Source: Nemophila menziesii
Taxonomy: Eukaryota; Streptophyta; Magnoliopsida; Boraginales; Hydrophyllaceae
Assembly (NCBI GenBank): GCA_029959085.1
Contig: JARWIR010000018.1
Coordinates: 1,240,001 to 1,304,000, forward strand
DNA: 64,000 nucleotides
Direction of reading: 5' to 3'
Positions 37,966 to 49,440 of the stretch are shown piece by piece (position 1 is the stretch's first letter; each line of letters starts with the position of its first letter). The translations under genes were made by a program, and so were the position numbers. The notes beneath the pieces were generated by a model, which saw nothing but the letters and a program-made list of their open reading frames with translations, did no database searches and was not told the DNA's origin.

Positions 37966-38010
<45 letters not shown>
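37966..38010. repeat. (TA)n microsatellite, unit 4
   Basis: About 22 TA dinucleotides. In this unit the tract is immediately right of the probable Helitron 3' end, consistent with insertion between A and T inside the tract. Confidence 0.95.
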
Positions 38011-38014
<4 letters not shown>

Positions 38015-38426
38015 TTACTCCGATCGTCTTCACTTTTTCTGTTTTACGATTAGACCAATTGATCTTGACAAGGTATACATTTGTTTGATAGGATTTTATA
38101 TGGTTTCTCTTAATAAAACTTTTTGAAGTCCCTCGTTGGTCGAGGATACCTCTCCTTAAAAATCCCTTTGACCCACCCTTGTCAACAATCCATTTCTTGT
38201 ACACCTTTTTGGCTAGTACCTTCATACTCTTTAACAAACGTAATAACTCTCGAGTTACTATACTACGTTTCTTTGACATGTTGAAGGCTTCATTTTCTTA
38301 AGATAGTAACAAGTGATTCTGAGAACTGTATTTATAATCTGTCAAAACTTTCTTGTTCTTTACATATGGTGCATTACAGTTATATTATGTTTTACATATA
38401 TACAGAGTGTTGTGATTGGTGTCTTG

Positions 38427-38712
38427 CCCTACTGCAGAACGGGCATTTACCCACGACAAGATTACCGACGATATGTAGTTCGTCGGTGATGATACAAATT
38501 TACCGATGACACATGTTTACCGACGAAACACGTCGTCGTTAAATTACCGATGACAAACATTCGTAGGTAATAAAGGAAAACACCGTCTCCATTTGTTTTT
38601 TTATTTTTGATTTTTTTGCTGTTCGACAATAGTATTTTGTCGGTAAAATGAAATATACTGACGGATGAGTTTATTTACCGACAACACGTTACTCATCGGT
38701 AATAAAGAAACG
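38427..38712. mobile_element. Degenerate CACTA-type terminus, unit 4
   Basis: Diverged copy whose first bases read CCCTACTG. It keeps a motif (TTTACCGACGA near 38516) that lost a base in units 1-3, so unit 4 is nearer to the ancestral state here. Confidence 0.65.
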
Positions 38713-39414
38713 TATTTATTGAGGACAGACATGTTTTCATCACAAAAAACCCCCAAAACCCCATTTTTCCCCAATTTTCTCCCAAAAACCTTAATCAAAT
38801 TCATTCAAATTTTTTCCAATTCATCTTGCACTATTTCCAAGTTCATAATCAAGGTGGGTAATACTCAATACAAAATTCCTTTAAGAAATCCAAAGAATTT
38901 CCTTGAGCATATAAAATAAAAATTTCCTTTTTATGTATCTTACTCACTTTCATACGAAAAATACATTTGAAATACGTTGGAAGGTTTCCTCAACATCCTA
39001 AGTTTTAGCTTCAAGTATGTCCTTCTTTTTTTCCCTTTTCCCATGTATCTTATTTTGTTATATATTTATATTAAATATACCCTATTTGTCTCTGCAATAG
39101 TTATCCTCTTGAATTCCTACTTGCGAGGGTCTAGTATGCAAAATATCAAAACTATCTTCAGAAGAAAGTCACGTAGTGTTCGCTTATAGGTTTAAGATGG
39201 TCGAGTAATCCTTAGGGCTTATCACCAATAAAGTATAAAAAAATCAACCCCCACATACACTATGTTGTTTGCTAGTGTTTATCTACACAATGCCTAATGA
39301 GTAATGTTTATTAAGAAATGAGGTAAATTTTTTAGAGGGTCGTATATTTTGGCTCATATTTTTGTGCTCCAGATAAATCTGGAACTACTTTCTACTTGTA
39401 GCTTATAATATACA

Positions 39415-39504
39415 TATATAAATATAGTACACGCCTAAAAAGTAATTACTTTCTCACTCTATTGTTTCCTCCCTCTTTTATATTTTACACCTAAATTAGG
39501 GTTT
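39415..39504 (+). promoter_or_regulatory. Probable core promoter of EMF1-like copy, unit 4
   Basis: TATA element at 39415-39424 and telo-box at 39496-39504 survive in this older copy. A 3.3-kb LTR element now separates them from exon 1. Confidence 0.35.
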
Positions 39505-40040
39505 CTTATATACTAATCACACAAATTCTTCCAGCCCCGAATTTATATTATCATAAAGAAATTGTGGATCTTGCTTCATTTATAATTCATATATTATAAA
39601 ATATCTTTAGTTGTAACAATTAGTTTGTATTTAATTTGCGAGATTTTAATCTGATACTTCGATCAAAAAACAAAGGTTTGTATTGTATTTGATGTTCCTT
39701 TTTTTCATTTACTTTGTATTTATGCACAAATGTATGTATAAATTTATTTTTAAATTTGTTTTACAATTAAAGTCTCCCATATTTTACTTTTATTTAATAT
39801 ATGTCGAAATGATACTAAATGACAATCTTGATACATCTTTTTGAATTCTTTTGTGTATATTGCTGGTTATAATTATTACATATATAAATACTTAACTGTA
39901 TGTAAAAACCTCTATATTTTGTTGTTGAATTAATGTGAAATATTAACCTTTATTGTGTGATTTTCGTTGTAGACTTTAATTTGGTTGAGTTTTGAATTTG
40001 AATAGCTAAGTGATGTAAGTATTTGTTATCTTACACTATT

Positions 40041-40740
40041 TGTTGGAATTTTTTAAATAAAGACAATTTATTTTATTAATTCTTTCATGTTTTTGGAAGA
40101 AGTGGAAAATACAATTTGTGTATAATAGTCACACTTTATTATTTGGGGAAAAAACCATTAGAATTATTTAATTTCAAATAATTCCTTATTCTTCATTAAG
40201 GATTAATGGTTCTTTATATATTAGTTGTTATGGGAGTTACAAAAATTTGATAAAGAAAAAAAACGGACGACTTTAATATGAGCATTAATGTGACGGTTTT
40301 CTTGTATTGATTTTTCTTCTATAAATAGTTACAAAGTCACTATCATTTCAAGAGGAGAAGAAAAAATATCATTCTTGAGATAATAGAAAAATCTAGAGAG
40401 AATAGAAAGGAAAAAATATATATTCTAGAGAGAATAAAGAATGAAATGTAGAACGAAACTAAGAATTAGAAAGACTATTATATTTCTCTCTCAAATATTC
40501 TAGTATAATATTTCTATAGAGTAGAATTTTTGTTAGAGATAACCGGCACGACCGGAATATCTTTTTAACACCATTTACATTCCATGTAATAGTTCTTTTC
40601 TCGTATTTTCCATGTAAGTTTCGTTATTTTCAATTTATTGTAATAGTGTAGTATTACTTTAATTGAATATTACCTTCTGTTTTACTTTTGGAATTCTATT
40701 TCTCTATTTTAAAACCAGTGATATTGTTATTTTTCCAACA
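40041..40740 (+). repeat. 5' LTR of the short LTR element
   Basis: TATAAATA at 40320-40327 is a probable promoter, followed by a purine-rich AGAGAGAATAGAAAGG region. Confidence 0.95.
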
Positions 40741-40767
40741 ATTTAAAAAGATATTACTTCTATATCA

Positions 40768-41130
40768 TTGGTTGTTTTAGAAATGCTTTTTCCTATCTCG
40801 GTAGTTGCTTCATTATTGAATGCAAAGATCATTGCCGACGTGAATAAGTTGGAGCCTTTTAATGGTTCCAGCTACAAACGTTGGGTACAAAAGCCACTGA
40901 TATGCCTTGAACAACATGAACTAGACCTTGCCGTTCTTGAGGTACTCTCCGCCATTGAGGCAAATGGGGAATATACCAAAGAACTACATGCTAGGTTTCT
41001 GGCTCTAAAAGTTGGGTTCAAGAAAGTTAATTCAGTGGTTAGGGGATGGATCTTGGATATTGTGACGAACCCCACCTATTATGTGTGTGCCGTTGAGAAG
41101 TTAATAAAGACTATCAGTGAAACGGTTTAG
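40768..41130 (+). pseudogene. Copia gag-like remnant
   Basis: 120 codons, starting 27 bp after the LTR. The segment K-LEPFNGSSYKRWVQK at about residues 31-46 matches the N-terminal gag pattern of Copia elements (F-x-G-x-x-Y-x-x-W). Later parts resemble the LL/TAKE-type gag core only loosely. No zinc knuckle, protease or later domain follows, so it is a truncated gag. Confidence 0.6.
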
Positions 41131-42639
41131 AAAAAACACGAGGGTGATGATTTTATGAGAATAAGTATGTCACCGGGAAATGACCTGACAAGATCTAATT
41201 AGTCCCATACAAGTCGAAAAGTGAATCGACTCAAGGATAGGACCTTATTTTTTCATATTTATTTAAGTTTTAGGATTACTTTGACCCTTACTCACTTATA
41301 GAACCACCCTTCAACTCTTGTTGCGCTTACTATCATTCACAAACATGATTATACACCAGTTGGATGTTAAATCTATATGTGAGTGAAAATGTAGATGAAG
41401 ATATCTATATAGTGCAACTTTAAGGGTTGGTGGTTTTTTGTCAAGGGGATAAAGTATGAAAACTTAGGAAATTGTTTTGGGTTTTTAAACGACCACATTG
41501 CTAATGAAATAGTACCTTAATAAAAGATGGATCAGTTTGTGTTGCACTTTTGATAATAGGTGTATGACATGATCCACTTTTGGTGCTTTCATTAATGGGA
41601 CTTACTTCTTTTATTTTTATTTGCGAATAAAAGATGTGGGAGAAGATGATCCTAAGGAAGAATTCATTTGAGTAACTAATAGAATTTACCTTAGTTAGTC
41701 TCACTTTGTCGGAAAGGTTTGACTCTGTTGATATACTATATAAAAAAAAAGAAAAAAAATAATTTTTATAATACTAGTATTCATAAATAAGAGAATTGTG
41801 GGGGTGTGTACCCCTTAATGAATATGAAATAATTATAATGATTATGATGCTCTTAATGAACAAAACCCAACTTGGTAGTGTCCATATTGTAAAGAGACTC
41901 AAGTGGTGACCATTAGGTTATTATTTTTCATTTAATAAAGTACGAGAGATGTACTATTGATCTATATGATTCACTAACTTCTCATCCATATAATGTAAAT
42001 TGTGCATACATGAGCAAATTAAAACTTAATGAATTCATAGCCATGTGTGGTGGTCCTATTGAGACGGACTTGATGAATTCACCGTTCAGGTTGTTATATA
42101 CTCCTCATACTTAATGAATTCATAGCCATGCGTGGTGGTCCTTTTGAGACGGATTTGATGAATTCACCGTTGAGGTTGTTGTATATTGCTCATAATATGA
42201 TTACAAGGAGACGTCCTTGATGTTCCCAAGGGATGAGTTGTTAGAATCACCATAAATTCATAGCCCGTAAGGGTGGTCCTACAGAGAAAGGACTTGATGA
42301 ATTAGAGAGACACATAATGAGGCTGAGCTTTATTGCTCTTAATGATCTCGAAATCCGAGAGATTCGGCTAATGAGGCTAGACGCTCTTGGAGATCACCTA
42401 TGTGCATGGAAAGGGTGATGCTTGAGGAATCTGTAACTATCAGCCGTGTAGAGTATGTGCTGTGAGGGTCTCGATCGAAAACTATCAAGTTCAAGAGTAC
42501 GTTCACTTGATTATGTTTTTGGTGGTTGCCTCACTTCACTACGTGTCAATTCAAATCGCAAGATATTGTCACTTAAGTACAATTCACCCAAATGCTGATA
42601 TTTATGGAAACCTGTTCACCTTCTTTCCCAAAGAACATG
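41131..42639. other. Noncoding interior of the short LTR element
   Basis: No protein domains recognised. It includes an 85-bp direct repeat (copies from 42025 and 42110) built on AATTCATAGCCATG and GTGGTCCT, with a third partial copy near 42254. Decayed coding sequence or structural RNA sequence are both possible. Confidence 0.6.
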
Positions 42640-42649
42640 AGTGGGGGAT

Positions 42650-43350
42650 TGTTGGAATTTTTTAAATAAAGACAATTTATTTTATTAATTCTTTCATGTT
42701 TTTGGAAGAAGTGGAAAATACAATTTGTGTATAATAGTCACACTTTATTATTTGGGGAAAAAACCATTAGAATTATTTAATTTCAAATAATTCCTTATTC
42801 TTCATTAAGGATTAATGGTTCTTTATATATTAGTTGTTATGGGAGTTACAAAAATTTGATAAAGAAAAAAAACGGACGACTTTAATATGAGCATTAATGT
42901 GACGGTTTTCTTGTATTGATTTTTCTTCTATAAATAGTTACAAAGTCACTATCATTTCAAGAGGAGAAGAAAAAATATCATTCTTGAGATAATAGAAAAA
43001 TCTAGAGAGAATAGAAAGGAAAAAATATATATTCTAGAGAGAATAAAGAATGAAATGTAGAACGAAACTAAGAATTAGAAAGACTATTATATTTCTCTCT
43101 CAAATATTCTAGTATAATATTTCTATAGAGTAGAATTTTTGTTAGAGATAACCGGCACGACCGGAATATCTTTTTAACACCAATTACATTCCATGTAATA
43201 GTTCTTTTCTCGTATTTTCCATGTAAGTTTCGTTATTTTCAATTTATTGTAATAGTGTAGTATTACTTTAATTGAATATTACCTTCTGTTTTACTTTTGG
43301 AATTCTATTTCTCTATTTTAAAACCAGTGATATTGTTATTTTTCCAACAC
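42650..43350 (+). repeat. 3' LTR of the short LTR element
   Basis: Identical to the 5' LTR except for one T/A substitution (about 43183) and one extra A (about 43320). Preceded by a polypurine tract at about 42640-42649. Confidence 0.95.
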
Positions 43351-44871
43351 TATTGATAATTCATATTATTTTACACGTCAAAAATCTTCCTTTTTCTTTA
43401 ACTTATTTCCAATTCTATTACCTTTGGTTGTTTGGGTGTTTCTGTATATATTTGTTATTCATACAATACTGCTAATTTAATTGTATGTGAATAATTACCC
43501 GTATCATTTGGTATAGATTGTAACATAATTATGTATGTCATGTAAGTACATGACATTTTATTTGAACAAATGATTTAAATTTGGTTGAGGCAGTTTTGGT
43601 TATAGTTTGTGAAACACCTTACTCTTTCATTATATTTCAGGAGCCGTGTAATGGTAATATTATTAGTTTTATTGCATATTTTTGTCCCAGATTTTGCAAA
43701 GGTTGACCATGTAATGATTACATGTGTGCTTCAGATTTACGTCATTTGATTTGAAGCTTAAAAATAAGATCAACGTTCTATTTCAAATTTATCATACCGT
43801 TACAAATTTACTCCATGTGTTTCTAATTAAATGTCCATTTAACTATGTAATTAGTTTTAAATATATAAAAATAAAATTTATGTTACAATTATGTTATATA
43901 AGTATTTTGATATTGTAAATACTAACATAAATTTTAATATTTTAATATAGATAGTAGCATAAATTTTTTTAATAATAATTTATTTAAAGGACATTTATTT
44001 AATAGCAAAGTGAGCATATTGGTCTTGTTAGGCTTAAGTGTACCTTTCACTGCCTGCCTTTTGAAATATTAAAATTAATCTAAATAAATGAATAAAATTT
44101 ATTCATTATTACTTATCTATTGATTTTCCATTACTTAATCTCAAGCTTGATAAAAAGACCAACAAGCTATTATATGTTTGGTTTTCATACTCAATATTTT
44201 CTATAAAACTATAAATTTATATTTAACATTTAAATTCTTCTGACCTTTAGATATGGACAACGAGATTGAAACCGGAAGATGTCAACATTTCACTATTCGG
44301 TAAGATTAATTTTATTTATCTATTTTATCATTTTTTATCACGAATATAGTTAAAAAAAATTTCTCATATATGTTTTGTGGTTGTTATTCATTAGTTAATG
44401 TTTTTTTCTTGTAATGTATAATTAATTTGTCACCGTATATGCACGGTTCATATTTATTTTCTCTAATACTTCATAGTATGCTGAAGTTGATGCAATTGTA
44501 TAATATAAAGAGCATAATTGAATAAGTCTACAAGTAGTATAATCAATATATAAAAATATTAGAGTGTCAGATTAAAGTAGACTAGATTTTTTTTTTGAAG
44601 TTTTAAGGATTTGAACGTTTTAGTTGTCAAATAAAAAATCCCCTGAAAAAAAGGAAGATGTCAAATCTTTGCAGTTTAAAAATGAGGGATGTCAATGCCA
44701 ACAAAAAGGAGAGTCTGGATAGATTGTGTTTAGAGAGACAAAATATATTAAATGGTTCTCCTAATTTAGAGGAGGAATTGTCTCATGGATCTAATGATAA
44801 CAATAAAGACGATGTTACAATTGTTGGTAGTTATTTAAGTGATGCTTCAACCTAAAGTATTAGTGTTTGAA
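43351..44871. repeat. Tandem repeat unit 4, right piece
   Basis: Continuation of unit 4 after the LTR element. It includes EMF1-like exon 1 (44253-44299) and the tail of exon 2. Relative to unit 1, about 440 bp are missing near 44620 (unit 1 positions about 5953-6390), which removes the intron 3' end and the first half of exon 2. Confidence 0.93.
44253..44855 (+). pseudogene. EMF1-like copy, unit 4, internally deleted
   Basis: Exon 1 (44253-44299) with its GTAAG donor is intact and keeps the HFTIR motif start. The intron's 3' end, its acceptor and roughly the first half of exon 2 are deleted near 44620. Only the last 66 codons of exon 2 remain open (44658-44855), including the stretch following the basic motif. 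The second EMF1 motif (LPPL...WRC) is gone. The remnant has more substitutions than units 1-3. Confidence 0.6.
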
Positions 44872-45771
44872 TATGTTTGTTGTCATTTTTGCGTATTAAT
44901 TACGCTTTCTTTTAAATTGTTAGGTTAATATTTGCGAAGCTCAACGTTTGTATTATCATTTTTAGGTTCATCAAAATTTAAAAATTTGTATTAACAATCA
45001 TATTATCGTCGATTTATGAAATCCCATAACTACTTATAATACATTCCTAGTCACTATGTAAGCAATACAGATACATTGAACCCATATATTATTATGGCTA
45101 AATTAAAGACATAAAATACGTTCATGTTAATGTCAATAATATTAATCATTATATAAAACCTATCTACTCTAACACTTTCAATTAGAGGTGTAGGATATGA
45201 ATTCTTGGTGTAGATTGTTTAATTATGTGATAATTACTGGTTTTGATTAAAGAATGTGTAAATTTGAAGACATAATTAGATTCATCGGTTGCTATAAACC
45301 AAGTTATACTGCGGTAAATCAATTTATTTGGAAGATGTGTGAGGCTACAAATCTTGTAGTTATATGTAGTAGTTAATAAAGAGTATTAGTCGAGGAAACT
45401 TTAGGTTTTATTCATTTCTATATTGTGGTACGATTGTTGATTAACCGCAACACGATAAGCTTTTTCGCCACCAACCAAAGAAATATACATGTATACACCG
45501 TTAAACTAATATAAAATTGAGAAGATCAAGTTCTGATCTATACAAATTTGTTATCATCTGAAGCGATTCAGTATATGCAGAGTACAACTTTAATTATTTG
45601 TTATGGATAAATGTGGATTATACAAAAAAGAGAGATGTAAAAAAAATATAGGATCAAACAAAATCAAAGTACAATACTAAAAGCGAATAAAGGGTTTCGA
45701 TCTCCTTTATTAGGGGCTACTTAGGTGATAGATCACCAAATGAAAATCATATTCTTTAACTTGTCGATGAA
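44872..45771. repeat. Tandem repeat unit 5, left piece
   Basis: Start of a fifth, diverged copy. It carries a roughly 26-bp insertion near 45087-45112 relative to the other units. It ends at the target-site duplication GAA (45769-45771) of the inserted CACTA element. Confidence 0.92.
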
Positions 45772-46235
45772 CACTACTGGAATTCGCTTGTTTACCGACG
45801 ACACGTGTCGTCGGTAAACACCGTCAATTCGTCGCTAACATGGATTACCGACGACGTCTCGTCGTTAAGACGTCGTTACTAGAAATTGGTCGGTAAATCA
45901 AGACTTACCGGCGAATAATGCACAATTCGTCGCTAATCTTGCCGACGAAACGACGTCGTCGTTGATTGGTAAGATTAGCGACGATTACCTTCGCCGCTAA
46001 AATGTAATTTGTTTTTCTTTTTTTTTCGTGGCCGATAATTGAATTTATTTATTCTTTTTTTTATTTTCTAATTGCTGACAACATTTACCGACGACCTGTT
46101 GTCGGTAATTTAAGTTTTATGTTTTTTTTTAAAAATATAAATCCTGATTAAATAATTCTTTTTAATGCAATTAGCGACGACATTCAAAGGATGAATGTCG
46201 TCGTCAAGACTGTATGAATGTCGTCGGCAATTTTT
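45772..46235. repeat. CACTA left terminus and subterminal motif array
   Basis: Terminal CACTACT followed by many direct and inverted ACCGACGAC/GTCGTCGGT/TAGCGACGA motifs, the expected binding sites of the TNPA-type protein. A perfect 30-bp palindrome with a CACGTG centre spans 45790-45819. Confidence 0.9.
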
Positions 46236-46544
46236 TTTTTTTTTTTTTAAATTTTAAATTTCATTTTTTTTTAATTTTTTTTGATTTGATTTTTTTTTAT
46301 TATAAATGTAATACGAATAAAATTGATACATATGACAAAAAATTTCAATACTTAATAGAAAAAACCGAATCATAATTAAAATCATAAAAAAAGTCTTACA
46401 AAATGTCAAAACAAGTCAACATAAGTCAAACACACCAAAAAGAAGTCTAAAAAAACCGAATCAGAATCAACATAAGTCTAGAAAACCAATTAAAAAGTCA
46501 AACTATTACAAACCAAATCCAACTCAAATAAAAACCAACTCCAA
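46236..46544. other. 3' flank of the TNPA-like gene
   Basis: Poly-T followed by AT-rich DNA, and no gene. It probably includes the TNPA 3' UTR and the join to the subterminal array. Confidence 0.5.
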
Positions 46545-48176
46545 CTATGCATCATCATCATTCCTTTCATCTCCTCGTTCCTCGGGACTCCTTCTCGGGG
46601 GGGGCTGGGGGGGCTGGGGGTGGCCGATCGGGCCCATTCCTTGAGCTATCCTCATACCATTTAAGGTATCGAATAGCGTGTCCATTAAGCTCGGCTGACT
46701 CGACTGGCTCGAAGAACTCCCGGTCGATGTGGAGGTAGGATCTGGTATAGGCTCAAGACCTTGTTTGACTCGAAGCTCGTTCATGCCTGCGAACATCGCC
46801 TTCAGTAGATCCTCGGACGCAGCATCGGCTTTTGCTTGTTTCCGTGATCTCTTCCGCACCCCTCCAATGGTAGGCACCCAATGTCTCGACTTCGGTGGGG
46901 CCATGACCTCCATAATAGTCTCTAAAATAGCATCCATCTGCTCCTGCGTAGAAACCTCGGTGCCATTGGCTGCAGCCTCCACTACCTTCGTCTGCATCTT
47001 CCCCCGTAAAACAGCCTATAATTAGATTTAATATAAAAATAAATTAGATTAATATCAAAGTAAAGTAAAAAATAAAATATTTAAGTAATGAAAAAAAAAC
47101 TTACACTTGCTTTTTCCAACCGCTCGTCCCGATAGCTGTCACTAGCCGAATCGTATGCAAGATGATCGAAGTAGCCGCTCAATGGAGGAAGCTCCATCTC
47201 CTCTTGGGTCTCTTCGTCCGTGAAAATCATCGGCTCCTTCGTCACGGTCTTAAGCGTCCCCTATACAATTTTCAATACCGAATATTAAATAACTAAAAAT
47301 AAATAAATTATTAAAAACACATTAAATTAAAATTTTATTAAATGTTATTATACCTCCATAATAACCTCCCTAGTCTGGGATAGGTTCCGAGACCCAGACC
47401 TGCTCGAACTAGTCTGCTGCTCCCGGTTTTTCCGATTAATCTCCGCCTGGGCCTACAAATAATAAACAAAATATTTATAAATCTAATATATAATAAAAAA
47501 TAGATGTAATAAATAATTTTTTTTTTGTTACCTGAGAATTCTCATCATCCCAATTCTTCTTAGCAATAGCCCAATACTCGGGTTTAATATCCGGGGGAGC
47601 TAGACCGTTGTTGTAGTAGTCCGTCTTCAAGTCGGATTTCCATCTCCGATAGCAGGCCGATTGCATACTCGTCAACTTTTCGCAAATATCCTCCCAGTCA
47701 CCTCTTCTCCTCCACCCCTCCACGTCAAAAAACTCTTGAAGACGGCCGTAAATACCCCCTATCCGACCTTCGGGCACCTCTAACCATTATTTGTATATGG
47801 GGGGTACAAACTCTCGAACCGCGTGACCGATCACCTGACCCACGTGTTTATAGTGTGGGCCCACTATATTCCACGTCTTGTCGATGACGGAGAATTCGAT
47901 CGGTATTGGCCACCCAACTCTTTTCAGCGTCTCTTGGGCGGTCCGGATAGAGGTGATGCTTCGGGGTTTCCGAAGTCTTCTCTTCGGATTTCCTGTTACA
48001 TTGAATAGAATTTATTAGTTATTTAATTAAAAAAAAAATCAAACTTATGAAATTGAAATTTATTAAGTATTTTTACCTGAAGGTTGGTCGCAGTCTTGGA
48101 GTCCCCGATTCGGACCCCTCGGTGGATCGTTACCGGATCCATCACCGCCATGGGAACGTGCCATCACATCAGCCAT
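46545..48176 (-). pseudogene. TNPA-like (Transposase_24 type) gene, one nonsense codon
   Basis: Five exons on the minus strand: 48176-48077, 47992-47532, 47452-47354, 47260-47105 and 47015-46545, all with GT-AG borders and matching phases, giving 429 codons. Exon 2 holds the conserved block of the plant En/Spm family (GPHYKHVGQVI, VPEGR, YRRWKSDLK...Y), known to bind subterminal motifs and help excision. The C-terminus is rich in Pro, Ser and Asp. The only defect seen is TAA at codon 102 (47787-47789), between VPPIYK and WLEVPEG inside the conserved block. Translation would stop after about 101 residues, unless the stop is read through or an internal start is used. It could also be a base error, because everything else is intact. 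Confidence 0.8.
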
Positions 48177-48194
48177 GTACAATTTTAGAAATTA

Positions 48195-48500
48195 CTTATT
48201 AGTCCCTATATTTTAATTAATTACATTTTAGTCCCTATATTTTCATATATTGCATAAAGGTCCCTATATTTTCAAATATTGCAAAAAAGGTCCCTATAAT
48301 TTTACATTTTGGTCCTTATATTTTTTATATATTTCAACTTAGTCCTTAAATTTTTTATATATTTCAACTTAGTCCATTTTTCGATTAACCCTACAATTTT
48401 AATATATTGCAAAAAGGCCCCTATATCACATGACAAGTCCCTATACTTTCGTATATTGCAAAAAGGCCCCTATATCACATAACAAGTCCTTTAATCTCTA
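48195..48500. repeat. Irregular repeat of a GTCCCTATATTTT motif
   Basis: About eight diverged copies of TAGTCCCTATATTTT / ATATTGCAAAAAGGTCCC, spaced 20-35 bp, just upstream of the TNPA start. Together with 48500-48850 this is the probable TNPA 5' region. Confidence 0.75.
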
Positions 48501-49015
48501 AAAATCATATCTAAAACATAACATTCATATCAAAAAATCCAAAAATCATATCAAAACCCTAGTTTTCTAAAACAAATCATAAATTCATCATTTGGTTGTG
48601 TTTTTAATCCCAAAAATATACCAAACAAGCTAAAATAACATCACTATAATTCGGATTACACTAAACATAGCATAACAATCACAAAAAAAATCAATTAAAA
48701 AAAAAAAAAAAGGCAAAATAGAATCGAAAATTGTTACCTGTTACGTGGATAATGTGTAGTTTACATCCATGAATCCATGCCAGAAACAAGGAAACAAAAA
48801 ACAAAACAAACAAAAAAGATATTAGAAATAGAAATTAAAAATTAAGAAAATGAAATTGAATGGTGTTTATGGAAGGATTAAGCTTACCTTGATGTTCGAT
48901 TGGTGGTTGTACAGCCTCGGAATAGCTTGGAATGGGTTGAAATGGCGTTTTTTGAGAGGATTTTCTGTGGTGAGTGAGGAAGAAATGAGCTCGGTTAGGT
49001 CATATAGAAAAAGAA

Positions 49016-49313
49016 ATTACCGACGACGGCGCGTGTCGTCGGTAATTCTAAGTAAGTCGTCGCTAATCAGGGCCACGTGGCCCACTCCGTACACACGAGG
49101 CTATCGTGTCCCTGTTTACCGACGACAGAGTCGTCGCTAATCCAAAAAATTTGTCGCTAATTTTCATGGGCGGGAAACTTGGCCGCCCATGTTGGCCAAT
49201 GAAAATTTTGGGATTAATTAGCGACGACGGGTTTTAATCATGTTGTCGGTAAAAAATTAGCGACGACATTCAAAGGATGAATGTTGTCGGAAAACACTAG
49301 GCTGTCGTCGCTA

Positions 49314-49316
<3 letters not shown>
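49016..49316. repeat. Internal terminal-like motif array in the CACTA element
   Basis: Dense ACCGACGAC, GTCGTCGGTAA and TTAGCGACGAC motifs like those at the element ends, between TNPD and TNPA. It includes an inverted pair with 12-bp arms (ATTACCGACGAC...GTCGTCGGTAAT, about 49016-49046). A 28-bp identical direct repeat of the left terminus (46170-46197) is at 49256-49283, and both copies run into poly-T shortly after. Confidence 0.85.
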
Positions 49317-49344
<28 letters not shown>

Positions 49345-49440
49345 TTTACTCTTTCTCTTTTATAAATTATCTATGATTCCAATTTTATTTGTTTCTATTT
49401 TTTACTTTATTCTTTCACTTTTATACAATATTTCTTTAAT

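Larger units (their letters stand above)
37959..40040. repeat. Tandem repeat unit 4, middle piece
   Basis: The unit resumes in its (TA)n tract and continues through the CACTA-like end (38427) and TATA/telo-box segment (39415-39504). At 40040 a small LTR element is inserted. The last five bases (CTATT) are duplicated on the far side of that element. Confidence 0.93.
40041..43350 (+). mobile_element. Short non-autonomous LTR retrotransposon, very young
   Basis: Two LTRs of 700 and 701 bp (TGTTGGAA...TTCCAACA) flank a 1.9-kb interior. The target-site duplication CTATT (40036-40040, 43351-43355) is present, and units 1-3 show the empty site with a single CTATT. By eye the LTRs differ by one substitution and one 1-bp indel, so insertion is recent. 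The interior has only a Copia gag-like remnant and no pol, so movement would need enzymes from another element. A polypurine tract (GTGGGGGA) precedes the 3' LTR; no clear tRNA-Met primer site was seen. Confidence 0.92.

Noticed and set aside
45780..46230. CRISPR-like regular repeats
   Set aside because: The repeats are CACTA subterminal motifs in both orientations with irregular spacing, and the organism is a plant.
46547..47025. Plus-strand open frames of 63 and 98 codons
   Set aside because: They are antisense shadows of the TNPA-like last exon.
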